From an uncultured Bacteroidales bacterium (GTDB lineage Bacteria > Bacteroidota > Bacteroidia > Bacteroidales > Bacteroidaceae): 64,000 bases of DNA. Within the stretch, counting starts at the first letter, position 1, and each line of letters starts with the position of its first letter. Under the pieces are notes generated by a model that made no database searches, was not told where the DNA came from, and saw nothing but the letters and a program-made list of their open reading frames with translations. Shown here piece after piece: positions 1 to 7,440 of this stretch. The stretch lies in assembly GCA_902788315.1 (NCBI GenBank), contig CADAJS010000001.1, positions 1-64,000 on the forward strand, in the 5' to 3' direction. The position numbers and the translations under genes were made by a program.

Positions 1-140
1 CCGTTCCGCCAAATCTTTCACCAACTTTTTTCACTTTTTCCTGCATTTTTCTGCATTTTGCCGTGAAGGGGCGGCTCTTCCGCCCCAAAAAGGGCTGGAG
101 GAAGGGACTGGCGGCGGGAGCCGGAAAGGGGTACGGAGGA

Positions 141-166
141 GGGGGAACGGGAGGGGAAGGAAGGGG
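141..166 (+). other. potential G-quadruplex tract
   Basis: Four runs of at least three G separated by loops of 3, 1 and 6 bases fit the G3+N1-7 pattern. The tract sits in a longer purine-rich stretch and is followed at 190-207 by alternating TATATATATA then CGCGCGCG. Folding is not shown by sequence alone. Confidence 0.45.
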
Positions 167-268
167 CCTGCGGCACTCCCCTACCTTATTATATATATAC
201 GCGCGCGAGGGGACGGGACGACGACGGCGGGCGGGACAAATCCGCCCGGGAAGGGCGGCAGGTCTTTC

Positions 269-324
269 TCACTCGAGTCAAATCATCGTTTCACTCGAGT
301 CAAACGATGATTTGACTCGAGTGA
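269..324. repeat. perfect 23-bp inverted repeat with CTCGAG cores
   Basis: Arms 269-291 and 302-324 are exact reverse complements around a 10-base loop. The loop itself carries a third copy of the palindrome ACTCGAGT, so the dyad occurs three times in 56 bp. On the plus strand the second arm is followed by GCTGTTTTTTTT, so a rho-independent terminator is possible, although no plus-strand gene ends here. Confidence 0.8.
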
Positions 325-453
325 GCTGTTTTTTTTGGGGGGGGCTGGCTCTGATTACTCGGAGTACTCAGAGTATTCGGAGTACTCAGATGGCTCTGAG
401 TAATCCCTAATCCCGAGCCATGTCGATGGCTCGTCGATGGCTCGTCGAATGCA

Positions 454-551
454 TCGAGTTACATAACGTGCCGCGCAGCGCTTTATCACGCGTGATAAAA
501 GAGTTTATCACACGTGATAAAGTCCACAGGAGGAACACGTCATGGGAAATA
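454..551 (-). repeat. ~95-bp 3'-flank element, copy 1
   Basis: Nearly identical, in inverted orientation, to 60742-60836. Differences are a 3-bp indel (AGG) and two or three substitutions. It contains two palindromes of the form TTTATCACGCGTGATAAA separated by a few bases; one here reads CACACGTG. It starts 27 bp beyond the stop of the GH99-like gene, read in that gene's direction. Confidence 0.85.
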
Positions 552-578
552 TACTCGAGGGTGCTGGTGTCCTTCGAA

Positions 579-1757
579 CTACTCCCCGTCGATGAAGACC
601 TTCTTCACGGCTTCCAGATAGCCGTAACCATATACGTTGTCGGGCTGGAGGTAGCTCGTCTCGGTCCACTCGTTCCAGCTGTTGATGGTGATGAGAGGGG
701 CCTGGTCAGGGTGGCGGTCGGCATAATCGCGGGCATCGCGGAGTGCCCGGGCAAAGTTCTCGGGCGTATTGTCGCGCACGACAGCGCTGTGGGTGATGCG
801 GGGACTGTTGTCCCAGCCGATGCTGACGTGGGGATAGTAAGGGATGGAGAAGGTGGAGTCGATCTTGGACCACTCCTCGCGCACGCGCCCCATAATATTA
901 TTGTAGTCGTCGTTGACGTTCGTGAAATGGCAGAACTGATAGTGCGAGGAGCTGGTGAAGCCCAGCTGGGTGACGAAAGCATCCTCGGGCTTGTCCGTCT
1001 TTCCGGCATCGAAACCGCTGTAGTTGAGGTTTGGGCCCCACATGGTGAACTGGAGGTCGAGCCCCGGGAAACCGGCTTTCTTCACCTCGCGCCGGAACCA
1101 TTTCACGGCATCGGCAGCTTCCCGGATGCCTCCCAGACCGTCGATGAAGTTCTTCACATCGTAAATCATGAAAACGGGCTTGCCGTCAATCTTGTAATAC
1201 TCGGGCTGGCTGAAGAAGAGTTCGATGTTGCGACGACAGACTTTCTCGAACTCCTGTCGGTCCACCGCGCCGCGCCAGATGACATTCTGCTCGGGCAGAC
1301 GCGAGATGCGGGTGTCCCAGGTGTTGACCACATCGTGATTGGCCCACATGAGATAGAACTTCATCTTGTCGCGGTTAGGGGCCCGGAGGAAGCCGTTGGT
1401 CAGCGTGGTCTCCATGAAGGGGCGGCCGTCGAACCAGTACCAGTCGAAGATAAAGACGTTGATGCCGTGGCGAGTGGCCTGGTCTATCTCCATCTCCATC
1501 ACAGAGGGGTCGGCCTCGTTGATGTATCCCCACAGCGGCGTGCGGTTCCAGTAGTGTCCGGGGTTGCGTCGCTGCATGGTCATCACGGTCTCCCATTCGC
1601 CGATTCCCATGGGCCAGAAGGGGCGGAGGCGCGGGTCGTCGGCCACATAGGCAGGATAGAGATAGGCGGCCACATCGTATTGCCGTGCCTGCAGGGAAAC
1701 GCTGAGTCCGTACCAGGAGAGGAGGACGGAGAGAAGGAAAAAATGCTTTTTCATCAT
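579..1757 (-). CDS. exported GH99-like (WbsX-type) glycan-active protein
   Basis: 392 residues. It begins with a lysine pair and hydrophobic stretch ending near SLQARQ, a plausible signal peptide. The body has the pattern of GH99-like/WbsX domain proteins (PF14307 family, from memory): FMGIGEWE-like and PLWGYINEADP segments, FIFDWYWFDGRPF, FYLMWANHD, and C-terminal TINSWNEWTE, where the acidic residues of this TIM-barrel family lie. GH99 enzymes cleave alpha-mannosidic linkages; the substrate here is unknown. Start: ATG-ATG at 1757/1754, 33 bp after a -7 box. The longer upstream frame crosses the divergent promoters and is not used. The divergent neighbour is a sialidase-like protein, suggesting a small glycan-utilisation locus (inference). 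Confidence 0.85.
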   Translation of the reverse strand: MMKKHFFLLSVLLSWYGLSVSLQARQYDVAAYLYPAYVADDPRLRPFWPMGIGEWETVMTMQRRNPGHYWNRTPLWGYINEADPSVMEMEIDQATRHGINVFIFDWYWFDGRPFMETTLTNGFLRAPNRDKMKFYLMWANHDVVNTWDTRISRLPEQNVIWRGAVDRQEFEKVCRRNIELFFSQPEYYKIDGKPVFMIYDVKNFIDGLGGIREAADAVKWFRREVKKAGFPGLDLQFTMWGPNLNYSGFDAGKTDKPEDAFVTQLGFTSSSHYQFCHFTNVNDDYNNIMGRVREEWSKIDSTFSIPYYPHVSIGWDNSPRITHSAVVRDNTPENFARALRDARDYADRHPDQAPLITINSWNEWTETSYLQPDNVYGYGYLEAVKKVFIDGE

Positions 1758-1789
1758 GGATTTTGCGTTATAATGAGTCAATTTATGTG

Positions 1790-1797
1790 CAAAGATA
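1790..1797 (-). promoter_or_regulatory. -7 box TATCTTTG for the GH99-like gene
   Basis: Matches TAnnTTTG on the minus strand, 33 bp upstream of the ATG, back to back with the plus-strand box at 1820. Confidence 0.6.
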
Positions 1798-1819
1798 CGA
1801 AAAGGCGAGGGAAATTTCG

Positions 1820-1827
1820 TAACTTTG
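1820..1827 (+). promoter_or_regulatory. -7 box TAACTTTG for the sialidase-like gene
   Basis: Matches TAnnTTTG 20 bp before the ATG at 1848. The two divergent -7 boxes are only 22 bp apart, so the two promoters probably overlap. Confidence 0.6.
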
Positions 1828-1847
1828 CAGGGAAAAATAATTAAAAC

Positions 1848-2876
1848 ATGAACCAGATGAGACGGATTATTTGTGGACTCCTGACGCTCGTATGCTGCAT
1901 GGCTACGGCCCAGACAAAGACAACGGTGACAGTGGATAAGATATGGGACAACGGCACACACGCGGCCTTTACCTCGATAATCAAGTATCGCGGACGGTAC
2001 TACTGCTCGTTCCGCGAGGGATACAGCCATATCTTCGACGAGAAGGGACTGGCCGAGGGGAAGGTGCGCATCCTGGAATCGCGCAACGGACGCAAGTGGC
2101 AGTCGGTGGCCTGCTTCGGCAGCGAGGGTATCGACCTGCGCGACCCGAAACTCTCCGTCACTCCCGACGGACGGCTGATGGTGACCATCGGCGGCTCGGT
2201 ATATCGCGACCGCAAGCATGTGAAGTCCGTCCCGATGGTGTGCTTCAGCAGGGACGGGCGCAACTATACTGACCCGCAGCCCATCGAGATAAGCCCCGAG
2301 GCACGCACCACCCACGACTGGGTGTGGCGAGTGACATGGCACGAGGGCGTGGGATACGGAGTGAGTTACTCGAGCCAGAAAAAGGACACACTGACGCTCC
2401 TGCGCACGAGCGACGGCATCCGCTACGACCTGGTGAAGGAGATGCCCATCGGAGGGTTTCCGAACGAGACGACACTGCGCTTCCTGCCCGACGGGCGCAT
2501 GATGCAGATGGTGCGCCGAGACGGAGCCGACCGCCAGGGCTACTGGGCCGTGAGCCGACCGCCCTACACAGACTGGCAGTGGAAGCCGATGGGAATACAG
2601 ATCGGCGGGCAGGACTTTGTGATGCTCGACGAGACGAGGCTCATCATGGCCACACGAACCTACTTCACCCCCGGCCATTGCAAGACGGCCCTGTTCAAGG
2701 GTACGCCCGAGGGCAACTGGGACGAAGTGTACGTGCTGCCGTCCAACGGCGACACCAGCTATCCGGGCCTGTTGGTGGAAGGCGACCAGGTGTGGGTGAG
2801 CTACTATGCCTCGACAGCACAGCCGGGCAAGGCAGCCATCTACCTGGCCAAGCTGCCCATTGCGCTGTTCCAGTAA
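1848..2876 (+). CDS. exported sialidase-superfamily (BNR-like) protein
   Basis: 342 residues with an N-terminal signal peptide (cleavage after ...CMATAQ). The rest has the repeated beta-propeller pattern of sialidases: an early Arg-rich strand (SFREG), degenerate Asp boxes (SRDGRNYTD, TSDGIRYD), and a late SYPGLLVEGDQVWVSYY segment like the C-terminal blades. Exo-sialidase activity is not proven, since the full Arg triad and Tyr/Glu pair cannot be assigned by eye; another BNR-fold glycosidase is possible. Acts in the periplasm or at the surface. Divergent from the GH99-like gene; nth starts 25 bp downstream, so read-through is likely. Confidence 0.7.
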   Translation: MNQMRRIICGLLTLVCCMATAQTKTTVTVDKIWDNGTHAAFTSIIKYRGRYYCSFREGYSHIFDEKGLAEGKVRILESRNGRKWQSVACFGSEGIDLRDPKLSVTPDGRLMVTIGGSVYRDRKHVKSVPMVCFSRDGRNYTDPQPIEISPEARTTHDWVWRVTWHEGVGYGVSYSSQKKDTLTLLRTSDGIRYDLVKEMPIGGFPNETTLRFLPDGRMMQMVRRDGADRQGYWAVSRPPYTDWQWKPMGIQIGGQDFVMLDETRLIMATRTYFTPGHCKTALFKGTPEGNWDEVYVLPSNGDTSYPGLLVEGDQVWVSYYASTAQPGKAAIYLAKLPIALFQ

Positions 2877-2901
2877 ATACCACTCAATTGCAGGCAGGAC
2901 G

Positions 2902-3549
2902 ATGAAGAAGAAAGAGCTCTACGAGGAGGTCATCCGATACTTCCGGCAGGCGATGCCGGTGGCCGAGACAGAACTGCACTATGAGAATCCCTTCCAACTG
3001 TTGGTGGCCGTGATACTGAGTGCACAGTGTACCGACAAGCGCATCAACCAGGTGACGCCGCGCCTGTTCGAGGACTACCCCACTCCCGAGGCCATGGCCG
3101 CGGCCACGCCCGAGGTGATCTATGAATACATACGCAGCGTCAGCTACCCGAACAACAAGGCACGCCACCTGGTGGGCATGGCCCAGATGCTCATGAAGGA
3201 ATACGGCGGAGAGGTGCCCTCGACGGGCGAGGAGCTGGAACGCCTGCCAGGCGTAGGACGAAAGACGGCCAACGTGATACAGGCCGTGGTGTTCCAGAAG
3301 GCACGGATGGCTGTGGACACCCATGTATTCCGAGTGAGCCACCGCATCGGGCTGGTGCCCGAGAGCTGTACCACGCCGCTCAGCGTAGAGAAGGAGCTCG
3401 TGAGCCACCTGCCGCAGGAAATCATCCCCACAGCCCATCACTGGCTCATCCTGCATGGACGCTACGTCTGCCAGTCGCGACGACCGAAATGTGAGCAATG
3501 CGGACTGCTGGGTATTTGCCGGCAAAAGGGCGTGCCACACACAACATAG
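2902..3549 (+). CDS. nth: endonuclease III, base-excision DNA glycosylase/AP lyase
   Basis: 215 residues, the usual length (E. coli 211). The helix-hairpin-helix LPGVGRKTA carries the catalytic Lys121; Asp139 follows in VDTHVF. The C-terminus has the 4Fe-4S signature C-x6-C-x2-C-x5-C at Cys190, 197, 200 and 206. It removes oxidised pyrimidines and nicks the abasic site. Start ATG at 2902 is chosen because family homology begins there; the open frame reaches into the sialidase-like gene. It follows that gene by 25 bp without an obvious own promoter. It converges on the HU/LysM fusion gene. Confidence 0.96.
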   Translation: MKKKELYEEVIRYFRQAMPVAETELHYENPFQLLVAVILSAQCTDKRINQVTPRLFEDYPTPEAMAAATPEVIYEYIRSVSYPNNKARHLVGMAQMLMKEYGGEVPSTGEELERLPGVGRKTANVIQAVVFQKARMAVDTHVFRVSHRIGLVPESCTTPLSVEKELVSHLPQEIIPTAHHWLILHGRYVCQSRRPKCEQCGLLGICRQKGVPHTT

Positions 3550-3569
3550 CGGCCTCACGCACGACGGCT

Positions 3570-3690
3570 CTCAACGAGGAAAGTGCACAGCAAAACGCAA
3601 CCCTCCTCTGCTTCCGGTGCTCCGTTCTCCCTCAACGAGGGAACTGAAACTCCACGCAACCCTCCTCTGCTTCCGCCGGTCCGTTCTCGA
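3570..3690. repeat. imperfect ~61-bp tandem duplication
   Basis: Two adjacent copies (3570-3630, 3631-3690) share CTCAACGAGG at the start, an exact 22-base block (3595-3616 and 3654-3675), and TCCGTTCTC near the end. The second copy contains the stop and last codons of the minus-strand HU/LysM gene. The first is non-coding, so the 3' end of that gene was duplicated into the spacer. Confidence 0.8.
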
Positions 3691-4723
3691 TGAGATCGGG
3701 CAATTTCACTTCCTGCCCCACATGAATCACATCGGGATTCTGGAACTGGTTATATATTATAATGTACTGGGCAAAATCCTTGTGCCCGTATTCCTTGAGC
3801 GCCAGTTTCAGCAGGCTGTCACCCACCTTCATGGTATGCACGCGGCGTGTGCCCACAATCAGATACTTGCCGCCCGGCACCTGGGGATATTGCTGGGCGA
3901 CCTTCATGGCCTGACGGCGTGCCTCGGCCAGCGAATCGGCAGGCGACAACACCTTGGGCTTCACGGCAGCAGCGGGCTCGCCGGGCGTGGACTGACGCGA
4001 GACATTCGCCGGCTTTGCTGTTATCGGAGTATCGAGTACAAGCAGATGGTGATAGCCGACATAGTAGCTCAGTGACATGAGAAACAGGGTGAGCAAGAAA
4101 TAGACCAGAGCAAACCAGGGGGAGACGCCCTTATGAATAATGTTCACCGGAAGCACCTCCGGCACAGCGCCGGCTCCAGACATGGGCTCAGACACCGTGG
4201 CAGCTTCGGGTTCCGGCTCCGATGTGGAAATCCCGTCGGCCACCGACGCAGGAATCTCGTAGGCCGGCGATGTGGTATTTCCGTCGGATTCATCGGGTCC
4301 CGACACTTCGACCGAAGGATTAGGCTCCTCCTCGTCCACGTCGGCAGGGCTCTCCGCCACGGGCTGTTCCTCGAAGCGTTCCATCTCCTCGATGCTGGTT
4401 CCCTCGTTGAGAATCACCGTCTGGAAATCGACAAAGGGCTTGTTCACCTGATCGCGCAGAGAGACATCGGGCGTAAAGGACACCTTCGAATGTCCGGGGA
4501 TGAGGATGCGTTCGCCGGTATTCACGTCCACGCTCTCACGCTCCGACATCTCGAGAAGTTTAAAGGTACCCAGTCCCTTCACTTTTACCACCTTTTCCTC
4601 CACCACCTTCTCGGCAATAAGGTCGAAGAAAGCACGGACGAAAGTATCGGCCTCAGCGGCATGCACGCCGACACGCTGAGCAAGACCGAGGGTCAAATCT
4701 TGTATTGAGATCTTTGCTTCCAT
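3632..4723 (-). CDS. membrane protein fusing an HU-like DNA-binding domain to a LysM domain
   Basis: 363 residues. Residues 1-95 form an HU/IHF-like fold (VKVKGLGTFKLLEM and the arm with NTGERILIPGH). Residues 105-195 are an acidic, Pro/Ser/Glu-rich linker. Residues 202-228 are one hydrophobic helix (WFALVYFLLTLFLMSLSYYV). After a Pro/Ala-rich spacer, 286-342 form a LysM domain (YLIVGTRRVHTMKVGDSL to VGQEVKLPDL). Predicted topology is cytoplasmic HU and periplasmic LysM (inference from the lack of a signal peptide and a single helix). HU domains bind DNA as dimers; LysM binds peptidoglycan. Last gene of the ftsY-rimO-HU operon, 8 bp after a plain HU gene that could be a dimer partner. Role unproven. 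Confidence 0.88.
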   Translation of the reverse strand: MEAKISIQDLTLGLAQRVGVHAAEADTFVRAFFDLIAEKVVEEKVVKVKGLGTFKLLEMSERESVDVNTGERILIPGHSKVSFTPDVSLRDQVNKPFVDFQTVILNEGTSIEEMERFEEQPVAESPADVDEEEPNPSVEVSGPDESDGNTTSPAYEIPASVADGISTSEPEPEAATVSEPMSGAGAVPEVLPVNIIHKGVSPWFALVYFLLTLFLMSLSYYVGYHHLLVLDTPITAKPANVSRQSTPGEPAAAVKPKVLSPADSLAEARRQAMKVAQQYPQVPGGKYLIVGTRRVHTMKVGDSLLKLALKEYGHKDFAQYIIIYNQFQNPDVIHVGQEVKLPDLIENGPAEAEEGCVEFQFPR

Positions 4724-4731
4724 GTCTGATT

Positions 4732-5010
4732 CTATTTGCTGTTGGCCTTTTCCTTCAGTGTCGTGGCGGGTTTGTAATTGACCACCAACTTGGGAGGCAC
4801 CAGCATGCGCTGCTTTGTACCCGGATTGACCACCACTCGTTCCAGCTTCTTCTTCACCTCGAAAGTGCCGAATCCGGCGATAGACAGGACGTCCTCCTCC
4901 TCGAGGTGGAAGGCCATGTCTGCAACAAGCTGCGCAGCATATTGTGCAGCGTCTTTCTGAGAAAGGCCGGTACGCTCGGCCAGTCCGGCTATAAACTCCT
5001 TGTTGTTCAT
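4732..5010 (-). CDS. HU-family DNA-binding protein
   Basis: 92 residues, typical HU length. It contains ISIAGFGTFEVKK-type beta strands (here LSIAGFGTFEVKK) and a C-terminal arm with PGTKQRMLVPPK and VNYKPATTLKEK. HU dimers bend and compact DNA. The ATG at 5010 is used because the family N-terminus (MNNKEFIAGLAERTG) starts there; the frame extends 21 codons upstream into rimO without homology. It sits 7 bp after the rimO stop and 8 bp before the HU/LysM fusion, so the two HU-type proteins should be made together. Confidence 0.9.
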   Translation of the reverse strand: MNNKEFIAGLAERTGLSQKDAAQYAAQLVADMAFHLEEEDVLSIAGFGTFEVKKKLERVVVNPGTKQRMLVPPKLVVNYKPATTLKEKANSK

Positions 5011-5017
5011 ATAGCTC

Positions 5018-6343
5018 TTAGTTCTGATTCCCTCCGGCAGAAGGGATGATATGTCCATAAAGGTCGAATTCATCGGCCCGCTCTATCTCCACCTGTACAA
5101 ACTGCCCCACGGCGACATCGTCATCGGCCGGAATGAGCACCTCGGGATCCACCTCGGGCGAGTCGTACTCCGTGCGACCCACGTAATAGTCGCCTTCGCG
5201 ACGGTCGATGATGACGCGCAAGGCATGTCCCACCTTGCTTTCCTGTATCTCTCCGCTGATACGCTGTTGCACGCGCATCAGCTTGTCCAGGCGGGCTTGC
5301 TTCACCTCCTCGGGCACATTATCTTCATAGTGCAGGGCCGCGTATGTGCCGTCCTCGTGGCTGTAAGCAAAGGCTCCCATGCGTTCGAAGCGAGCCCAAC
5401 GGACGAAGTCCAGCAGCTGGCCGAAGTCCTCGTCCGTCTCGCCGGGGAATCCCACCATGAGCGTGGTGCGCAGGTGGATGCCAGGCACCTCGCGACGCAG
5501 CGTCTCGATGAGATGGTAGGTTTCCTGCGACGTGATGTGCCGGTGCATGGCGTCGAGCTGGCTGTCCGAGATGTGTTGCAGGGCGATGTCCAGATACTTG
5601 CAGACATTCTCATGCTCGCGCATTACCGGAAGCAGCTCCATGGGGAAGTCCGTGGGATAGGCATAATGCAGGCGGATCCATTCCACGCCGGGAATGGCGG
5701 CCATCTGCTCGATGAGCTGGGCGATACGGCGTTCCCGGTAGAGGTCGAGACCATAATACGTGAGTTCCTGGGCAATGACCTGAAACTCGCGCACGCCTTG
5801 CGCCACCAACTGTTTCACTTCATCCAGAATCTCCTCCATCGGGCGGCTCACGTGGCGGCCAGTGATGATGGGGATGGCACAGTAGGCACAGTGGCGGTCG
5901 CATCCCTCGGAGATTTTCACGTAGGCATAGTACGGGGGTGTGGTGAGCACCCGCTCGTGAGCGGCCTCGTCCCGATAGCTGATACCCAGTTCGTCCAGTA
6001 TGCCGTTGTAGTCAAACTTGCCGAAGAAGCGGTCCACCTCGGGAATCTCGGCTTCCAGGTCGTGCAGATAGCGCTCTGAGAGGCAGCCCATCACATAGAG
6101 GCGCTCCAGGGTGCCCTGAGCCTTGCGCTGCCCCATCTGCAGGATCATGTTGATACTCTCCTCCTTGGCATCGCCGATGAAACCACACGTATTTACAATC
6201 GCAATCTCGCCACGCGGCTCCTCGGCATCGTGTGTCACGCGGTACCCGCCCAGTTCGAGCTGCCGCATCAGTTTCTCGCTGTCCACGAGGTTCTTGCTGC
6301 AGCCCAGGGTGATGATGTCCACCGTCTTTTTCTGCCTCATCAT
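5018..6343 (-). CDS. rimO: ribosomal protein S12 methylthiotransferase
   Basis: 441 residues. An N-terminal UPF0004 domain carries three Cys for one 4Fe-4S cluster (Cys15, 53, 87). The radical-SAM motif C-x3-C-x2-C is at Cys148, 152 and 155 (SEGCDRHCAYC). A C-terminal TRAM domain follows. The enzyme adds a methylthio group to a conserved aspartate of S12. The N-terminal TLGCSKNLVDSE pattern and the adjacent anchoring sequences fit RimO rather than MiaB. Start is one of two adjacent ATGs (6343/6340), overlapping the ftsY stop; translational coupling is likely. Confidence 0.95.
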   Translation of the reverse strand: MMRQKKTVDIITLGCSKNLVDSEKLMRQLELGGYRVTHDAEEPRGEIAIVNTCGFIGDAKEESINMILQMGQRKAQGTLERLYVMGCLSERYLHDLEAEIPEVDRFFGKFDYNGILDELGISYRDEAAHERVLTTPPYYAYVKISEGCDRHCAYCAIPIITGRHVSRPMEEILDEVKQLVAQGVREFQVIAQELTYYGLDLYRERRIAQLIEQMAAIPGVEWIRLHYAYPTDFPMELLPVMREHENVCKYLDIALQHISDSQLDAMHRHITSQETYHLIETLRREVPGIHLRTTLMVGFPGETDEDFGQLLDFVRWARFERMGAFAYSHEDGTYAALHYEDNVPEEVKQARLDKLMRVQQRISGEIQESKVGHALRVIIDRREGDYYVGRTEYDSPEVDPEVLIPADDDVAVGQFVQVEIERADEFDLYGHIIPSAGGNQN

Positions 6344-7305
6344 TTCTGCTGGTTGCCGAAGAGCGAATCTACGAATTCGCGACGGTTAAAGGGCTGCAGG
6401 TCTTCCATCCCCTCGCCCACTCCGATGTATCTCACGGGGATCTTAAACTGGTTGCTGATGCCGATGACCACACCGCCCTTGGCTGTGCCGTCCAGTTTTG
6501 TGATGGCCATGCTGGTCACCTGTGTCGTCTCGGTGAACTGCCGTGCCTGCTCGAAGGCATTCTGCCCCGTGGTGGCATCCAGGACGAGCATCACATCATG
6601 CGGTGCCTCGGGCAGGACCTTCTGCATCACGCGCTTAATCTTGCCCAGCTCGTCCATCAGTCCCCTTTTGTTATGCAATCGGCCTGCAGTGTCGATAAGG
6701 ACCACGTCTGCCTCATGTGCCTTGGCACTGCTCAGCGCATCGAAGGCCACACTGGCCGGGTCGCTGCCCATCTGCTGCTTCACTACGGGTACGCCCACAC
6801 GCTCGCCCCAGATAGAGAGCTGTTCCACGGCAGCGGCACGGAACGTGTCGGCCGCACCGAGATAGACCTTCAGCCCGGCCTGCCGGAACTGGTGGGCCAG
6901 CTTTCCGATGGTAGTGGTCTTCCCCACTCCGTTCACTCCCACCACCATGATGACATAAGGCTTCTGGATCCCGTCTGGAATCTGATACCCCTCGGTGTCC
7001 TCGGTGTTGTTCTCCGTAAGCAGCTGGGCGATTTCATCGCGCAGGAGGTTGTTCAGTTCCGATGTGGTCACGTACTTGTCACGTGCCACTCGCGCCTGGA
7101 TGCGTTCGATGATTTCCAGCGTGGTGTCCACGCCCACATCGCTCGTCACCAAGACTTCCTCGAGATTGTCGAGCACATCGTCGTCCACCTTTGACTTTCC
7201 TGCCACGGCCCTGGAGAGCTTGTCGAGGAAGCTTTGCTTGGTCTTATTCAGGCCATTATCCAGCGCTTCCTTCTTCTCTCGGGTAAAGAAACTGAAGAAT
7301 CCCAT
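6340..7305 (-). CDS. ftsY: signal recognition particle receptor FtsY
   Basis: 321 residues: a short N-terminal A region, then the NG domain. The GTPase P loop GVNGVGKT is at 123-130, followed by DTAGR, TKLDG and GxGEGxxDLxPF (here GVGEGMEDLQPF). It docks SRP-ribosome complexes at the inner membrane through matched GTP hydrolysis with Ffh. The long acidic A domain of E. coli is absent, as usual outside proteobacteria. First gene of the operon ftsY-rimO-HU-HU/LysM, with its own -7 box and an upstream terminator isolating it from the ribosomal protein cluster. Confidence 0.97.
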   Translation of the reverse strand: MGFFSFFTREKKEALDNGLNKTKQSFLDKLSRAVAGKSKVDDDVLDNLEEVLVTSDVGVDTTLEIIERIQARVARDKYVTTSELNNLLRDEIAQLLTENNTEDTEGYQIPDGIQKPYVIMVVGVNGVGKTTTIGKLAHQFRQAGLKVYLGAADTFRAAAVEQLSIWGERVGVPVVKQQMGSDPASVAFDALSSAKAHEADVVLIDTAGRLHNKRGLMDELGKIKRVMQKVLPEAPHDVMLVLDATTGQNAFEQARQFTETTQVTSMAITKLDGTAKGGVVIGISNQFKIPVRYIGVGEGMEDLQPFNRREFVDSLFGNQQK

Positions 7306-7327
7306 AAAAGTATGCGTTTGTCGGCTA

Positions 7328-7335
7328 CAAAATTA
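7328..7335 (-). promoter_or_regulatory. -7 box TAATTTTG for the ftsY operon
   Basis: TAnnTTTG match on the minus strand, 22 bp before the ftsY ATG and downstream of the terminator at 7372-7413. Confidence 0.55.
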
Positions 7336-7371
7336 GTAAAAAAATCTCGAATTCATCGGATTGCGGGATAA

Positions 7372-7413
7372 AAAGCGTGGAGTTGCACAATTTTCTGTGC
7401 AACTCCACGCTTT
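7372..7413 (-). terminator. rho-independent terminator after the DUF4295 gene
   Basis: A perfect 18-bp stem (7372-7389 with 7396-7413) and 6-base loop; on the minus strand it is followed by TTATCCC. Its A/T-flanked stem gives AAA before and TTT after in both directions. It ends the rpmB-rpmG-DUF4295 transcript. Confidence 0.8.
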
Positions 7414-7440
7414 ATTCCGTCTGCCACAGGGGGCGGTTTC

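Larger units (their letters stand above)
1..578. other. gene-free, repeat-rich leader region
   Basis: I see no credible gene here: frames on both strands are low-complexity translations of repeats. Contents in order are a purine/G-rich tract (about 70-170), an alternating TA/CG run (190-207), a 23-bp inverted repeat (269-324), two copies of GGAGTACTCAGA 18 bp apart (361-390), two 11-bp units TCGATGGCTCG (423-444), and one copy of a ~95-bp element (454-551) that recurs near 60.8 kb. It lies 3' of the GH99-like gene. Confidence 0.75.

Noticed and set aside
62-94. Terminator from GGGGCGG-CTCTT-CCGCCCC near the window start
   Set aside because: No T tract follows the stem on either strand and no gene end is visible next to it.
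63-410. 115-codon frame at the window start
   Set aside because: Low-complexity Gly/Arg translation of the G-rich tract and repeats; no homology.
481-519. parS or matS site in the TTTATCACGCGTGATAAA palindromes
   Set aside because: The sequence differs from the parS consensus (TGTTTCACGTGAAACA) at key positions and from matS; kept only as an unexplained dyad.
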